Notes under the pieces: model-generated
What the model was told of the DNA's origin: nothing
Seen by the model: only the letters and a program-made list of their open reading frames with translations
Database searches by the model: none
In this document: in pieces, positions 1 through 7,717 of the stretch
Layout: each line of letters opens with the position of its first letter
How positions within the stretch are numbered: position 1 is the stretch's first letter
Assembly (NCBI RefSeq): GCF_017592545.1
Contig: NZ_JAGFOA010000001.1
Coordinates: 372,001 to 436,000 of the forward strand
Reading direction: 5' to 3'
Source: Microbacterium stercoris
Lineage (GTDB): Bacteria; Actinomycetota; Actinomycetes; Actinomycetales; Microbacteriaceae
DNA length: 64,000 nucleotides
Program-made: the position numbers and the translations under genes

Positions 1-56
1 CGGCGCACGTCAGAGAGCTGTGGGAGCAGCTGCTCGGAGAGGATGAGCGGTGCTAG
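1..56 (+). CDS. 3' end of an upstream gene, possibly a GtfA-like glycosyltransferase
   Basis: The last codons of a gene that begins before the window read AHVRELWEQLLGEDERC and stop at TAG 54-56. An amphipathic, Trp- and Leu-rich tail like this is usual at the C-terminus of GT-B glycosyltransferases. The next gene starts inside this stop region (GTG at 50), so the two are translationally coupled. Because the downstream gene looks like GtfB, which works in a complex with the glycosyltransferase GtfA, a GtfA-like product is the natural guess, but too little sequence is present to prove it. Confidence 0.45.
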   Translation, partial: AHVRELWEQLLGEDERC

Positions 57-1357
57 CGCTGTTCGATGCGTTCGACGACGCCACGCGAGAACTGATGCGG
101 TCGCTCGAGGCGGCGGAGATCGCGTTCACGCCGGTCATCATCCACTACGACGGCGAGCTGCCGGATGGAGCGCTGAGTCCCTTCACCGCATACACGGGCA
201 TCGAGCGCGAGGGCGACCCGCTGTTCTTCAACGAGGTGCCGGTGCCGGCGTGGTGCGAGATCCGGCAGGGGCCGGAGGTCTACGCAGAGGTCCTCCGTGA
301 AGGGATCACGATCGGACGGATCCACTACGAGCCGAACTCGTTCCGTCAGGTCGAGCGGGTCGACTGGCTTTCGCCGGATGGGCAGGCCACCCACACCCAC
401 CACTACGACCGCTACGGCAACCGATACGCGACGACCTACCACAGCGGCGGGATGGCCTATCAGACCGTCTACCGGGGGCCGGGGGAGTGGCAGATCGAGG
501 TGCACCACTCGTCGAAGGCGGTGACGATGCAGTCCGCCCGGGAACGTCGCGTCTTCGGCTCGCTCACCGACTTCGTCTCGTTCTTCCTCGATGACCACGG
601 CCTCGCCGACGATTCCGTGCTCATCAATTCGCTCTCGTACCCCCTGTTCGTCATGCGCCAGCGCGCGCACGCCCCGAACACGACCCTGTTCTGGCAGGAG
701 CCGGTCGCGGGCGCGCTGCCCGGCAACATGCTGCTCGAACTCGACGAACCGCGTGCCCTGCGGCGCATCGTCTTCTTCGACGAGAGCCTGCAGCGCGACG
801 TGGCCCTGCAGCATCCGGACACCGGGGTCGAGGTCGCCTACCTGTCCCACCTCGGTCAGTTCGCCGACAAGCGCGGATACGACCCGCGACGGGCGTTCAC
901 CCTCACGAGCAGCGACGACATCCCCGTCCTCGCCGACCTGCTCGAGGAGTTCCCGGATGTGACGTTCTCGGTCGCGGCGCTCACGCTCATGAGCGATCGG
1001 CTGATGGATCTCCGGCGCACGCACGATAACCTGGTGCTGATCCCCACCATCACCCACCGTGGGATCCGCGCCGAGCTCGACAGCGCGTCCGTCTACCTCG
1101 ACATCAACGCCGGCGCCCACGTGCTCGATGTGGTGAAGGCGGCCTATCACCTCGACCTGGTTGTGCTCGCGCTCGACCGGTGCGCCAAGGCGCCCCGTCA
1201 CTCACGCGTGCTGGCGACGGGAGACGAGCTGAAGGCGCTCCTGGCCCGGGTGCTCACAAGCGCGGAGGAGAGGGGGCGGGTGCTCGACGAGCTCCACCGT
1301 CAGCAGGGGCCCCGCTCCACGCCGGATGACTATCGGAGGCTTCTCGGCGGACGATAG
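50..1357 (+). CDS. gtfB: GtfB-like accessory Sec glycosylation chaperone
   Basis: This 435-residue protein matches, from memory, the layout of GtfB, the non-catalytic partner of the O-GlcNAc transferase GtfA that glycosylates serine-rich adhesins exported by the accessory Sec system. Recognisable blocks are LFDAFDDATRELMRSLEAA at the start, SPFTAYTG, FFNEVPVPAWCEI near 65, a beta-rich insert with repeated Tyr/His strands (110-160), and INSLSYPLFV near 202. The second half (260-420) is a degenerate GT-B-like fold with DINAGAHVLDVV. The length is close to the usual 440-450. GTG at 50 overlaps the upstream stop. No adhesin, secA2 or secY2 is in the window, so the substrate lies upstream or elsewhere. 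Confidence 0.75.
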   Translation: MLALFDAFDDATRELMRSLEAAEIAFTPVIIHYDGELPDGALSPFTAYTGIEREGDPLFFNEVPVPAWCEIRQGPEVYAEVLREGITIGRIHYEPNSFRQVERVDWLSPDGQATHTHHYDRYGNRYATTYHSGGMAYQTVYRGPGEWQIEVHHSSKAVTMQSARERRVFGSLTDFVSFFLDDHGLADDSVLINSLSYPLFVMRQRAHAPNTTLFWQEPVAGALPGNMLLELDEPRALRRIVFFDESLQRDVALQHPDTGVEVAYLSHLGQFADKRGYDPRRAFTLTSSDDIPVLADLLEEFPDVTFSVAALTLMSDRLMDLRRTHDNLVLIPTITHRGIRAELDSASVYLDINAGAHVLDVVKAAYHLDLVVLALDRCAKAPRHSRVLATGDELKALLARVLTSAEERGRVLDELHRQQGPRSTPDDYRRLLGGR

Positions 1358-1374
1358 CGGGCGGACGATAGCGG
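1347..1374 (+). repeat. 14-bp perfect tandem duplication at the gtfB stop
   Basis: The unit GCGGACGATAGCGG occurs twice back to back (1347-1360 and 1361-1374). The first copy holds the gtfB stop codon TAG 1355-1357 and the second repeats it out of use. It looks like a recent slippage duplication in the short gap before the convergent, frameshifted gene. Confidence 0.7.
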
Positions 1375-1378
1375 GCGT

Positions 1379-2031
1379 TCAGATGTGACGCGCGACTTCG
1401 CGGAGGAACCCCCTCGGGTCGTCGGTCCACAGCCGCACGCGCTCGACCGGGTGCGCCCCGCCCTTCGGGCCGATTCCGGGCAGCGTGACCGGCGTGGGTC
1501 CCTCGAGGGTGATGAGGATGTTCGTCTCGTCCGCGATCCGCACGGCGAGGGCGGGAACCCCGTCGTCCTCGGTGATCCTCGGCGCTTCTGCTCGTCGACG
1601 CGCCGCGCGAGCTCCACCGAGGCGATGTCGTCCCACGAGAGGGGGATGTCGAGCTCCAGGCCCTCGCGCACCCGGATGCCTTCGGGGCCGACCGTGTGCG
1701 GGCGCATGAGCATGGCGCACAGGAGGCCGATCATCCAGGTCAGTCCCCAGATCCCGAGCACCAGCATCGAGATCCGCACGACAGGCCACCGGTGGACGAT
1801 CAGGTCGAGGATCGGGATCTCCACGGCCGAGAGGACGATGAAGATGATGAGGACGGTCAGGATCGGCGCGTGGTACGCGAACCCGGCGCCGTCGCGCGGC
1901 ACGGCGGGGCGGCGAGCGATCGCGCGTCCGATGCTGGCGTAGATGCGCAGCTCCACCCGCAGGGCTCGCTTCGCGAGGGAGGCGCCCTTCTGCCAGACGG
2001 TGGGCCCGACGGTCTCGGTGACGGCGGTCAT
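1379..2031 (-). pseudogene. Frameshifted membrane protein with a PH-like cytosolic domain
   Basis: Reading from ATG at 2031, the frame encodes about 145 residues: a short N-terminus, two membrane spans (about 57-77 and 88-112), then the first strands of a bacterial PH-like domain ending near ELARRVDEQKRR. Past 1590-1580 this frame turns into Arg/Ser-rich nonsense, while another frame continues sensibly with ITEDDGVPALAVRIADETN and ends FLREVARHI at 1379-1381. A one-base loss (or two-base gain) in the GC run at about 1580-1592 explains both halves. It is either a recent inactivating mutation or a sequencing error. The start overlaps the stop of the MarR gene (ATGA), so the two form an operon. 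Confidence 0.75.
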
Positions 2032-2510
2032 CGCGCCGTCTCCGCGGATTCCCCCGCGGGCTGCGCGGCCTCGACGAGTTCGGCCAGGCGGCCGGCGATG
2101 GCGGCCACCCCGCGTTCGAGAGCCGCGCGGTCAGAGGGGGCGACGGCATCGAGCAGTGTGGCGGCGAGCTCGCTGTGCTCGCGCTGCATCGTGGCCATCT
2201 GCGCCGCTGCCGTGTCCGTGAGCTCGATGACCGTCGCACGCCGATCGCGGGGATGGGGCGTGCGGACGACGTAGCCATCGGCCTCGAGCACGTCGATGAT
2301 GCCGGAGATGTGGCGCGCGGAGATCGACATCGCGCTCGCCAGTTCGCGCTGGGTGGCGGGGCCGCCGTGCTGCAGCACCCAGAGCGCCTGCACCCGCGTG
2401 GGAGTGAGACGCGTGCCCTCGAAAGCCCGGGCCATGTCGCGCTGGAAGAGCTCGCTCACGTGGAGGAGGTGATCGAGGACGGTCGGTTCCATATATTTAC
2501 TGTACTTCAT
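2028..2510 (-). CDS. MarR family transcriptional regulator
   Basis: A 160-residue winged-helix protein. The MarR core is visible as LTPTRVQALWVLQHGGPATQ, the recognition region SISARHISGIIDVLEADGYV and the wing RTPHPRDRRATVIELT. MarR proteins usually repress their own operon and respond to small phenolic or antibiotic ligands. Start choice is open: ATG at 2510 or ATG at 2492 (MEPTVLDHLLHV), neither with a clear Shine-Dalgarno. The downstream, overlapping gene is the frameshifted membrane protein, so the regulator may now have lost its main partner. Confidence 0.85.
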   Translation of the reverse strand: MKYSKYMEPTVLDHLLHVSELFQRDMARAFEGTRLTPTRVQALWVLQHGGPATQRELASAMSISARHISGIIDVLEADGYVVRTPHPRDRRATVIELTDTAAAQMATMQREHSELAATLLDAVAPSDRAALERGVAAIAGRLAELVEAAQPAGESAETAR

Positions 2511-2516
2511 ATTTAC
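2493..2516. promoter_or_regulatory. AT-rich direct repeats at the MarR start
   Basis: ATATTTAC occurs at 2493-2500 and again at 2509-2516, 16 bp apart, about one and a half helical turns. The segment is conspicuously AT-rich in a GC-rich genome and lies exactly over the two candidate starts of the MarR gene and upstream of lemA. It could hold a -10 box, a MarR operator, or both. Confidence 0.4.
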
Positions 2517-2607
2517 CGTTGGGAACTATTTGCCCGTCCCCTGTATGGACGACGCGGGCGCTCACGGGCGCCGTCTAGGATGGGGCCAATCACAAGGGGG
2601 TTCCTTC

Positions 2608-3174
2608 ATGGAATGGCTGATTCCAGTCGTCATCGTCCTCGCTGTTCTCGTCATCGCGGGCGTCTATCTGTGGGCGACGTACAACTCGCTCGTGCAGCTG
2701 AACGTGCGTGTCGATGAGGCGTGGAGCGACATCACGGTGCAGCTCAAGCGCCGCGCCGACCTCATCCCGAACCTCATCGAATCGGTCAAGGGCTACGCCG
2801 CACACGAGAAGGCGGTGTTCGAGAACGTCACGCGCGCTCGCGCCGAGACGCTTGCCGCCGGCGGCCCCGCCGAGGCGGGCGTCGCGGAGGGGCACCTGCA
2901 GCAGGCGCTGAAGAGCCTGTTCGCGGTCGCTGAGGCCTACCCGCAGCTCCAGGCCAGCCAGAACTATCTCCAGTTGCAGCATGCCCTGATCGACACCGAG
3001 GACAAGATCCAGGCGTCGCGCCGCTTCTACAACGGCGGAGTCCGCGAGCTGAACACCAAGATCAAGGTGTTCCCGAACAATCTGTTCGCCCGCAACCTCG
3101 GATTCTCGGAGCGCGAGTTCTTCGAGGTCGTCGATGGCGCGGCCATCGCCGAGCCGCCGCGCGTGCAGTTCTGA
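2608..3174 (+). CDS. lemA: LemA family protein
   Basis: A 188-residue protein with one N-terminal membrane span (residues 5-25, WLIPVVIVLAVLVIAGVYLW) followed by a long helical bundle typical of LemA: VRVDEAWSDITVQLKRRADLIP, NLIESVKGYAAHEK, then SQNYLQLQHALIDTEDKI and RRFYNGGVRELNTKI, ending in the conserved FPNNLFA and FF segments. LemA proteins are membrane-anchored with an extracytoplasmic four-helix domain and their function is poorly defined. ATG 2608 is chosen because AGGGGG (2595-2600) precedes it and the signal anchor begins there. A strong hairpin follows the stop, so the gene is monocistronic. Confidence 0.9.
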   Translation: MEWLIPVVIVLAVLVIAGVYLWATYNSLVQLNVRVDEAWSDITVQLKRRADLIPNLIESVKGYAAHEKAVFENVTRARAETLAAGGPAEAGVAEGHLQQALKSLFAVAEAYPQLQASQNYLQLQHALIDTEDKIQASRRFYNGGVRELNTKIKVFPNNLFARNLGFSEREFFEVVDGAAIAEPPRVQF

Positions 3175-3190
3175 CGCGCCACCGTGTCGG

Positions 3191-3222
3191 ACGGCCGCTC
3201 ACCCCTCGGGGTGGGCGGCCGT
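3191..3222 (+). terminator. Intrinsic terminator after lemA
   Basis: Arms 3191-3205 and 3208-3222 pair over 15 bp with a single G-T wobble and a two-base gap at the tip (about a four-base loop), 17 bp after the lemA stop. Confidence 0.8.
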
Positions 3223-3289
3223 TCCGTCTGCCGGCGGCGAATCGGACCGGAGATCCGAACCGCGGGTGAGCGATGTCGGCGGCCGGTCC

Positions 3290-3295
3290 TAGAGT
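3290..3295 (+). promoter_or_regulatory. -10 box TAGAGT of a leaderless start
   Basis: TAGAGT ends six bases before the GTG start of the AAA ATPase at 3302, which places the transcription start on the start codon. No Shine-Dalgarno is present, in agreement with a leaderless mRNA. Confidence 0.55.
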
Positions 3296-3301
3296 CGCGG
3301 T

Positions 3302-4027
3302 GTGAAGAAGGGGCGGATGCGGCGCGGAGCGCTGCCGGTGGAGCGGGTCGAGGAGTCGCCGTACGCGCGTGCCGAGCGCGGACGGTGGCCGATGAGTCTC
3401 GCTCCCGTGCGGCAGCTGCTCGACGAGGGCCTCGACCTGGGCCCGGTCACGGTGCTCACGGGCGAGAACGGTGCGGGCAAGTCGACGATCGTGGAGGCGC
3501 TCGCCGCCGCGTACGGGATGAACCCCGAGGGCGGTTCGACCGGAGCGATGCACTCGACCCGTGCGACCGAGTCCGCGCTGGCCGAGCACCTCGCTCTGCG
3601 CCGCGGGCCGGGCTCCGCGCGCCGCGGATTCTTCCTGCGGGCCGAGACCATGCACGGCTTCTACACATACCTCGAGGAGGTGGGTGTCGGTGCGCCGCTC
3701 CACGAGCGCAGCCACGGCGAGTCGTTCCTGGAACTCGTGGAGGAGCGACACTTCCTCCAGGGACTGTGGGTGCTCGACGAGCCCGAGTCGGCACTGTCGA
3801 TGTCCGGCTGCCTCGCGCTCATCGCCCTGCTGCGCCAGCAGATCGCCCAGGGCTCCCAGGTCGTCCTCTCGACGCATTCCCCGGTTCTCGCGGCCTTTCC
3901 CGGCGCGGATCTCTACGAGCTGGGCGACTGGGGCATCCGAAGCGTCGCGTACGACGACCTTGATCTCGTACGCGCGTGGCGCGTGTTCCTCGACGATCCG
4001 GGGCGGTTCCTGCGCCACCTCGACTAG
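3302..4027 (+). CDS. Small AAA family (SMC/ABC-like) ATPase
   Basis: A 241-residue stand-alone ATPase of the AAA_21/YbjD-like type. Walker A is GENGAGKST (near 54-62), the Walker B region is LWVLDEPESAL (near 158-168) with the Glu after Asp, and the H-loop is STHSPVLAAFP (near 196). An LSMSGCLAL segment after Walker B takes the place of the D-loop region. There is no nuclease or transmembrane domain, and the target is unknown. The stop lies one base from the stop of the convergent epimerase gene. It could be an ancillary stress or phage-related ATPase, but no partner gene is nearby. Confidence 0.8.
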   Translation: MKKGRMRRGALPVERVEESPYARAERGRWPMSLAPVRQLLDEGLDLGPVTVLTGENGAGKSTIVEALAAAYGMNPEGGSTGAMHSTRATESALAEHLALRRGPGSARRGFFLRAETMHGFYTYLEEVGVGAPLHERSHGESFLELVEERHFLQGLWVLDEPESALSMSGCLALIALLRQQIAQGSQVVLSTHSPVLAAFPGADLYELGDWGIRSVAYDDLDLVRAWRVFLDDPGRFLRHLD

Positions 4028-4028
4028 C

Positions 4029-5003
4029 TCAGCGGAGGGTCGCGAGCACGTCTGCTTCCTCGTCGGCGGTGAGGCCGGTCAGCACCGCCCCGGGCGTCGC
4101 CTGCAGCCAGGCGAGCGTGTCGCGTGCGGTCTCGGCGATCGGGCGCGCGACGAGGCCGGCCTCGACGGCCGGGCCGGCGCGATGCGTCATCATGCCGTCG
4201 TAATCGGGCCTCGGCAGCCACAGGGGCAGCGATCGCGGCCCCATCCAGGGCTGCACGCCGGCGGACTCGAGCTGCGCGTGGGACGCCCAGTGCCACCGCG
4301 GGCGCACTCCTGCGCCCGCGGCCGTCTCACGGAGGAACGCTCCGATGGGGGACGGCGCGGCGATCGCATCGAAGACGCCGGATGCGCGGCGCTCGGCCAG
4401 CAGCACGATCCAATCGGCGAGGTCGCGCACGTCGATCACCTGCACCGGATCATCCGGATCTCCCGGTGCGAGCACCGGCTCGCCCTCGGCGGCGCGGCGC
4501 AGCCGATCGACCCAATAGGAGAAGCGGCCTGAGCGGTCGCCGGGGCCCACAACGAGCCCGGGACGCACGATGGTGTGGGACGGCGCGGCCTCGGCGACCA
4601 GGCGCTCGCAGGCGATCTTCATCGGCCCGTACGCCTCCGGGTCGTCGCTGTCGTCGAACAGCGGCTCATGCAGCGGCAAGGTGGCGGGTCCGCCGTCACG
4701 GGTCGCCTCATCCGCGTACGCGCTGATCGAGGAGACGAAGATCCAGTGCGACGCGCGCAGCTGCGCGAGCGCCGAGCGCACCTGGGAGGGGCGCCGCGAG
4801 ACGTCGACGACCACGTCGAACGCGGGCCCGGTCAGCGCAGCGGGGAGGGGAGCGTCGCGGTCGGTCGTCACGTGATCCACGCCCGCGGGCGGCGCGCCCG
4901 TCACCCCGCGGCTCGCGGTGGTGACGTGGTGACCGCGGGACATCGCCGCCTCCGCCACCGCACGGGACAGGAACACGGTGCCGCCCAGCACAAGGAGTCG
5001 CAT
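4029..5003 (-). CDS. NAD-dependent epimerase/reductase (extended or atypical SDR)
   Basis: A 324-residue Rossmann protein. It opens with MRLLVLGGTVFLSRAVAEAA, where the dinucleotide loop GGTVFLS replaces the usual GxxGxxG and is common in isoflavone reductase/epimerase-like atypical SDRs. FVSSISAYAD and EAYGPMKIACE follow, the latter giving the YxxxK pair. VQVIDVRDLADWIVLL is typical of the substrate domain. ATG 5003 is chosen because the nucleotide-binding strand starts there. The gene diverges from the FAD monooxygenase at 5107. The substrate cannot be read from the sequence. Confidence 0.8.
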   Translation of the reverse strand: MRLLVLGGTVFLSRAVAEAAMSRGHHVTTASRGVTGAPPAGVDHVTTDRDAPLPAALTGPAFDVVVDVSRRPSQVRSALAQLRASHWIFVSSISAYADEATRDGGPATLPLHEPLFDDSDDPEAYGPMKIACERLVAEAAPSHTIVRPGLVVGPGDRSGRFSYWVDRLRRAAEGEPVLAPGDPDDPVQVIDVRDLADWIVLLAERRASGVFDAIAAPSPIGAFLRETAAGAGVRPRWHWASHAQLESAGVQPWMGPRSLPLWLPRPDYDGMMTHRAGPAVEAGLVARPIAETARDTLAWLQATPGAVLTGLTADEEADVLATLR

Positions 5004-5106
5004 GCTCGCAGTCTGCCCATGCCGGGCCGTGCCCGGCAGGGGTGTTCGCGCCAGGCGGATCCGCTGGCCCCTTCCCGTGGGCGCGTCGGCGGGCCAGGCT
5101 GTCGGC

Positions 5107-6345
5107 ATGAGCGAGAGAACCGGGTGCATCGTCGTCGGAGGGGGACCGGCAGGGATGGTCGCGGGGCTCCTGCTGGCGCGGGCGGGCGTCGCCGTGACGG
5201 TGCTCGAGAAGCATGCCGACTTCCTCCGTGACTTCCGCGGCGACACCATCCACCCGTCCACGCAGCTGCTCCTCGACGAACTGGGGCTGATCGAGCGGTT
5301 CCAGCGCATCCCGTACTCCCGTCTCGAGGCGGTGCAGGTGCCGGATGCGAACGGCGAGCGGGTGACGGTCGGAGACTTCCGCCGGCTGTGGCATCCGTAT
5401 CCCTTCATCGCGATCGCACCGCAATGGGACTTCCTCGATCTGCTGGCCGAGGCCGGGCGGGACGAGCCGCACTTCCGGCTGCGCATGCGGACAGAGGTCA
5501 CCGGGCTCCTTCACCGCAACGGGCGGATCACGGGGGTGCGCTTCATCGACAACGCGACGGGGGAGCGCGGCGAGCTCGAGGCATCGCTCACGATCGCCGC
5601 CGACGGACGCGACTCCGTCGTGCGACGGCTGGCTCGCATCCCGATGCGCAGATACCCCGTGCCCTTCGACGTGCTGTGGTTCCGCATCGCGGCGCGCGGT
5701 GACGACGGCACCCCGATCGACGTGGGGCGCAATCTCATCCCTCGCGGCGCCGGTGGAAGGCTGTTTGTGCTCATCCCTCGTGGCGACTACGTGCAGGCGG
5801 CGATGCTGATCCCGAAGGGGACCGAAGCCGCGCTGCGCAGCCGCGGCATCGATGTGTTCCGCGCCGAGGTCGCCGCCGCGGTGCCGGAGCTCGCGGAGCC
5901 CGCGCAGCGGATCCGGTTCTCCGATGTGCACGCGCTTGATGTGAAGCTCGATCGCGCGCGCCGTTGGTGGTCCCGCGGTGTGCTGTGCATCGGCGACGCT
6001 GCGCACGCGATGTCACCGGCAGGCGGGGTGGGGGTGAACCTCGCGGTCCAGGACGGCGTCGCCGCCGCGACGCTGCTGGCAGACCCGCTGCGGGAAGCGC
6101 GGATGAGCGATGCGGCCGTGGCCGCTGTGCAGCGACGGCGCAGGATGCCGACGGCCGTGACCCAGGCAGCGCAGCGCGTGATCCACGCCGGCATGCGACG
6201 GGCCTTCGCCGCGGGATGGACCCCGTCGATTCCGGCGTCCCTGGCGCGGGTGCTGCGCGTGGCGCCCTGGCTCACCGTGATCCCGGCGCTGTTCGTGGGG
6301 ATCGGCGCCCGGCCCGAGCATGCGCCGGACTTCGCGCGGCGCTAG
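5107..6345 (+). CDS. FAD-dependent monooxygenase (PHBH fold)
   Basis: A 412-residue group A flavoprotein monooxygenase-like enzyme. The FAD ADP-binding motif is VVGGGPAGMVAGLLLARAG (8-27), the DG motif is AADGRDSVVRRLARI (about 165-180) and the GD motif is CIGDAAHAMSPAGGVGVN (about 297-315). A C-terminal hydrophobic helix (WLTVIPALFVGIGARP) may touch the membrane, as in geranylgeranyl reductase-like relatives. It would use NAD(P)H and O2 on an aromatic or quinone-like substrate that cannot be identified here. The stop shares CTAG with the convergent DNA glycosylase gene. Confidence 0.85.
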   Translation: MSERTGCIVVGGGPAGMVAGLLLARAGVAVTVLEKHADFLRDFRGDTIHPSTQLLLDELGLIERFQRIPYSRLEAVQVPDANGERVTVGDFRRLWHPYPFIAIAPQWDFLDLLAEAGRDEPHFRLRMRTEVTGLLHRNGRITGVRFIDNATGERGELEASLTIAADGRDSVVRRLARIPMRRYPVPFDVLWFRIAARGDDGTPIDVGRNLIPRGAGGRLFVLIPRGDYVQAAMLIPKGTEAALRSRGIDVFRAEVAAAVPELAEPAQRIRFSDVHALDVKLDRARRWWSRGVLCIGDAAHAMSPAGGVGVNLAVQDGVAAATLLADPLREARMSDAAVAAVQRRRRMPTAVTQAAQRVIHAGMRRAFAAGWTPSIPASLARVLRVAPWLTVIPALFVGIGARPEHAPDFARR

Positions 6346-7649
6346 GCCGCCTCGGGCTCCGGATCGGCCGGGGCATCGAGCACGCGCTCGTGGCGAGCTG
6401 CGTCTGCCATGACGAAGGCGAGATCGTCGGTCGCGTCGCCCCACGAGGAGATGGAGATGCGCTCCAGCCCCTGCCACGCGGCGGCCTCGCGGAGCGCACG
6501 GGCGACGCGCTCTGCCGCGGACGGCGCCACATCGGCCTCCCACCACGCCGATTGCACACGCAGCGTGGACGCGGCGCGATCGGCCTTGAGGTCGACGCGC
6601 CCGACGATGCGATCGTCGACCAGCACGGGAAGCGAATAGTAGCCGAAGCGCCGCTTGGCGGCCGGGGTGTAGATCTCGATGCGGTAGTCGAAGTCGAACA
6701 GCCGTTCCGCTCGCTCACGGAACCAGACCACCGGATCGAAGGGCGTCAGGATCGTCGCCGCGTCGACCCGTCGCGGAAGAGCGGCATCGCGGTGCACCCA
6801 GGCGGGCTTCGCCCAGCCCGCGACGGTGACGGGAGCCAGCTCGCCGGAGTCGACGAGATCGCTGATGGACGAGAGCACGGCGTTCCGGTCTCGCAGACGG
6901 TAGTAGTCGGCGAGGTCGGACGCCGTCGCCACCCCCGAGGCACGAGCCGCCCGCCGCACGAGCTCGCGGATCGAGTCCTCGCGGGAGAGCGTCTGGTCGA
7001 GCACGGACGACGGCACCACCTGCTCGGCGAGCGCGTAGCGGCGCTCGAAGCCGCGCCGGCCCGCGATGGCGACCTCGCCGAAACGCCACATCATCTCGAG
7101 CGCGCGCTTGACCACATCCCAGTCCCACCAGGGCCCGCGTGCCCCGCGATGGGCGTCGGACTCGATCTCGGCGGGACGCAGCGGGCCGCGTGCGGCGAGC
7201 TCGGCCCGCACCCACTCGACCGTCGCCGCGTTCTCGGCATACCACCCGCCGGGCGCACCGTATTTGGCCCGCATCGCGTCCATCCGGAACCGCCAGAGCG
7301 GCCAGTCAGCCACGGGCAGGAACGTGGCCTCGTGGGCGAGGTACTCGATGTATGCGCCCGTCGAGCGGGGCTTGCCTCCGGCGCCGTGCCGCAGCACGAG
7401 CCGATCGAGATCGGCGGTCTCGTACGCGCCCAGGCGCGAGAACAGCGGCACGTAGTGCGAGCGCGAGAACACATTGACCGAGTCGATCTGCAGCACGCCC
7501 ATGCGCGCGATCGCGCCGTTGAGCTGGCGTGCCCCCACCGAGGCCGGCTGCGGCCGGGTGAACCCCTGCGCCGCGAGGGCGATGCGGCGGGCTTCGGGGA
7601 GCGACAGATGCTGCTTCACCCGGCTCACGCTACCCAGGGCCACCGACAT
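6342..7649 (-). CDS. AlkX/YcaQ-type winged-helix DNA glycosylase
   Basis: A 435-residue HTH_42 (winged-helix) protein of the family of E. coli YcaQ/AlkX and Streptomyces AlkZ, which unhook interstrand crosslinks and alkylated purines. The signature catalytic loop appears as LQIDSVNV near 53-60, the Q-x-D form typical of AlkX rather than the Q-x-Q of AlkZ. Other family marks are FSRSHYVPLFSR, the long GPWWDWDVVKRALEMMWRFGE helix, YALAEQVVP and SISSWGD. The start is uncertain: ATG 7649, GTG 7628 or GTG 7619 (VKQHLSLPEARRIALAAQGF, the usual N-terminus of relatives). A role in DNA repair is inferred from family membership. Confidence 0.85.
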   Translation of the reverse strand: MSVALGSVSRVKQHLSLPEARRIALAAQGFTRPQPASVGARQLNGAIARMGVLQIDSVNVFSRSHYVPLFSRLGAYETADLDRLVLRHGAGGKPRSTGAYIEYLAHEATFLPVADWPLWRFRMDAMRAKYGAPGGWYAENAATVEWVRAELAARGPLRPAEIESDAHRGARGPWWDWDVVKRALEMMWRFGEVAIAGRRGFERRYALAEQVVPSSVLDQTLSREDSIRELVRRAARASGVATASDLADYYRLRDRNAVLSSISDLVDSGELAPVTVAGWAKPAWVHRDAALPRRVDAATILTPFDPVVWFRERAERLFDFDYRIEIYTPAAKRRFGYYSLPVLVDDRIVGRVDLKADRAASTLRVQSAWWEADVAPSAAERVARALREAAAWQGLERISISSWGDATDDLAFVMADAARHERVLDAPADPEPEAA

Positions 7650-7705
7650 CGCGGTGGACCGTCCGCCAGACGCGACATATTCCGGCGGCGCATATGGCCC
7701 GGTTC

Positions 7706-7711
7706 TAGACT
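7706..7711 (+). promoter_or_regulatory. -10 box TAGACT of a leaderless start
   Basis: TAGACT ends six bases before GTG 7718 of the AI-2E family gene, and no ribosome binding site is present between them. Confidence 0.55.
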
Positions 7712-7717
7712 GATCGC

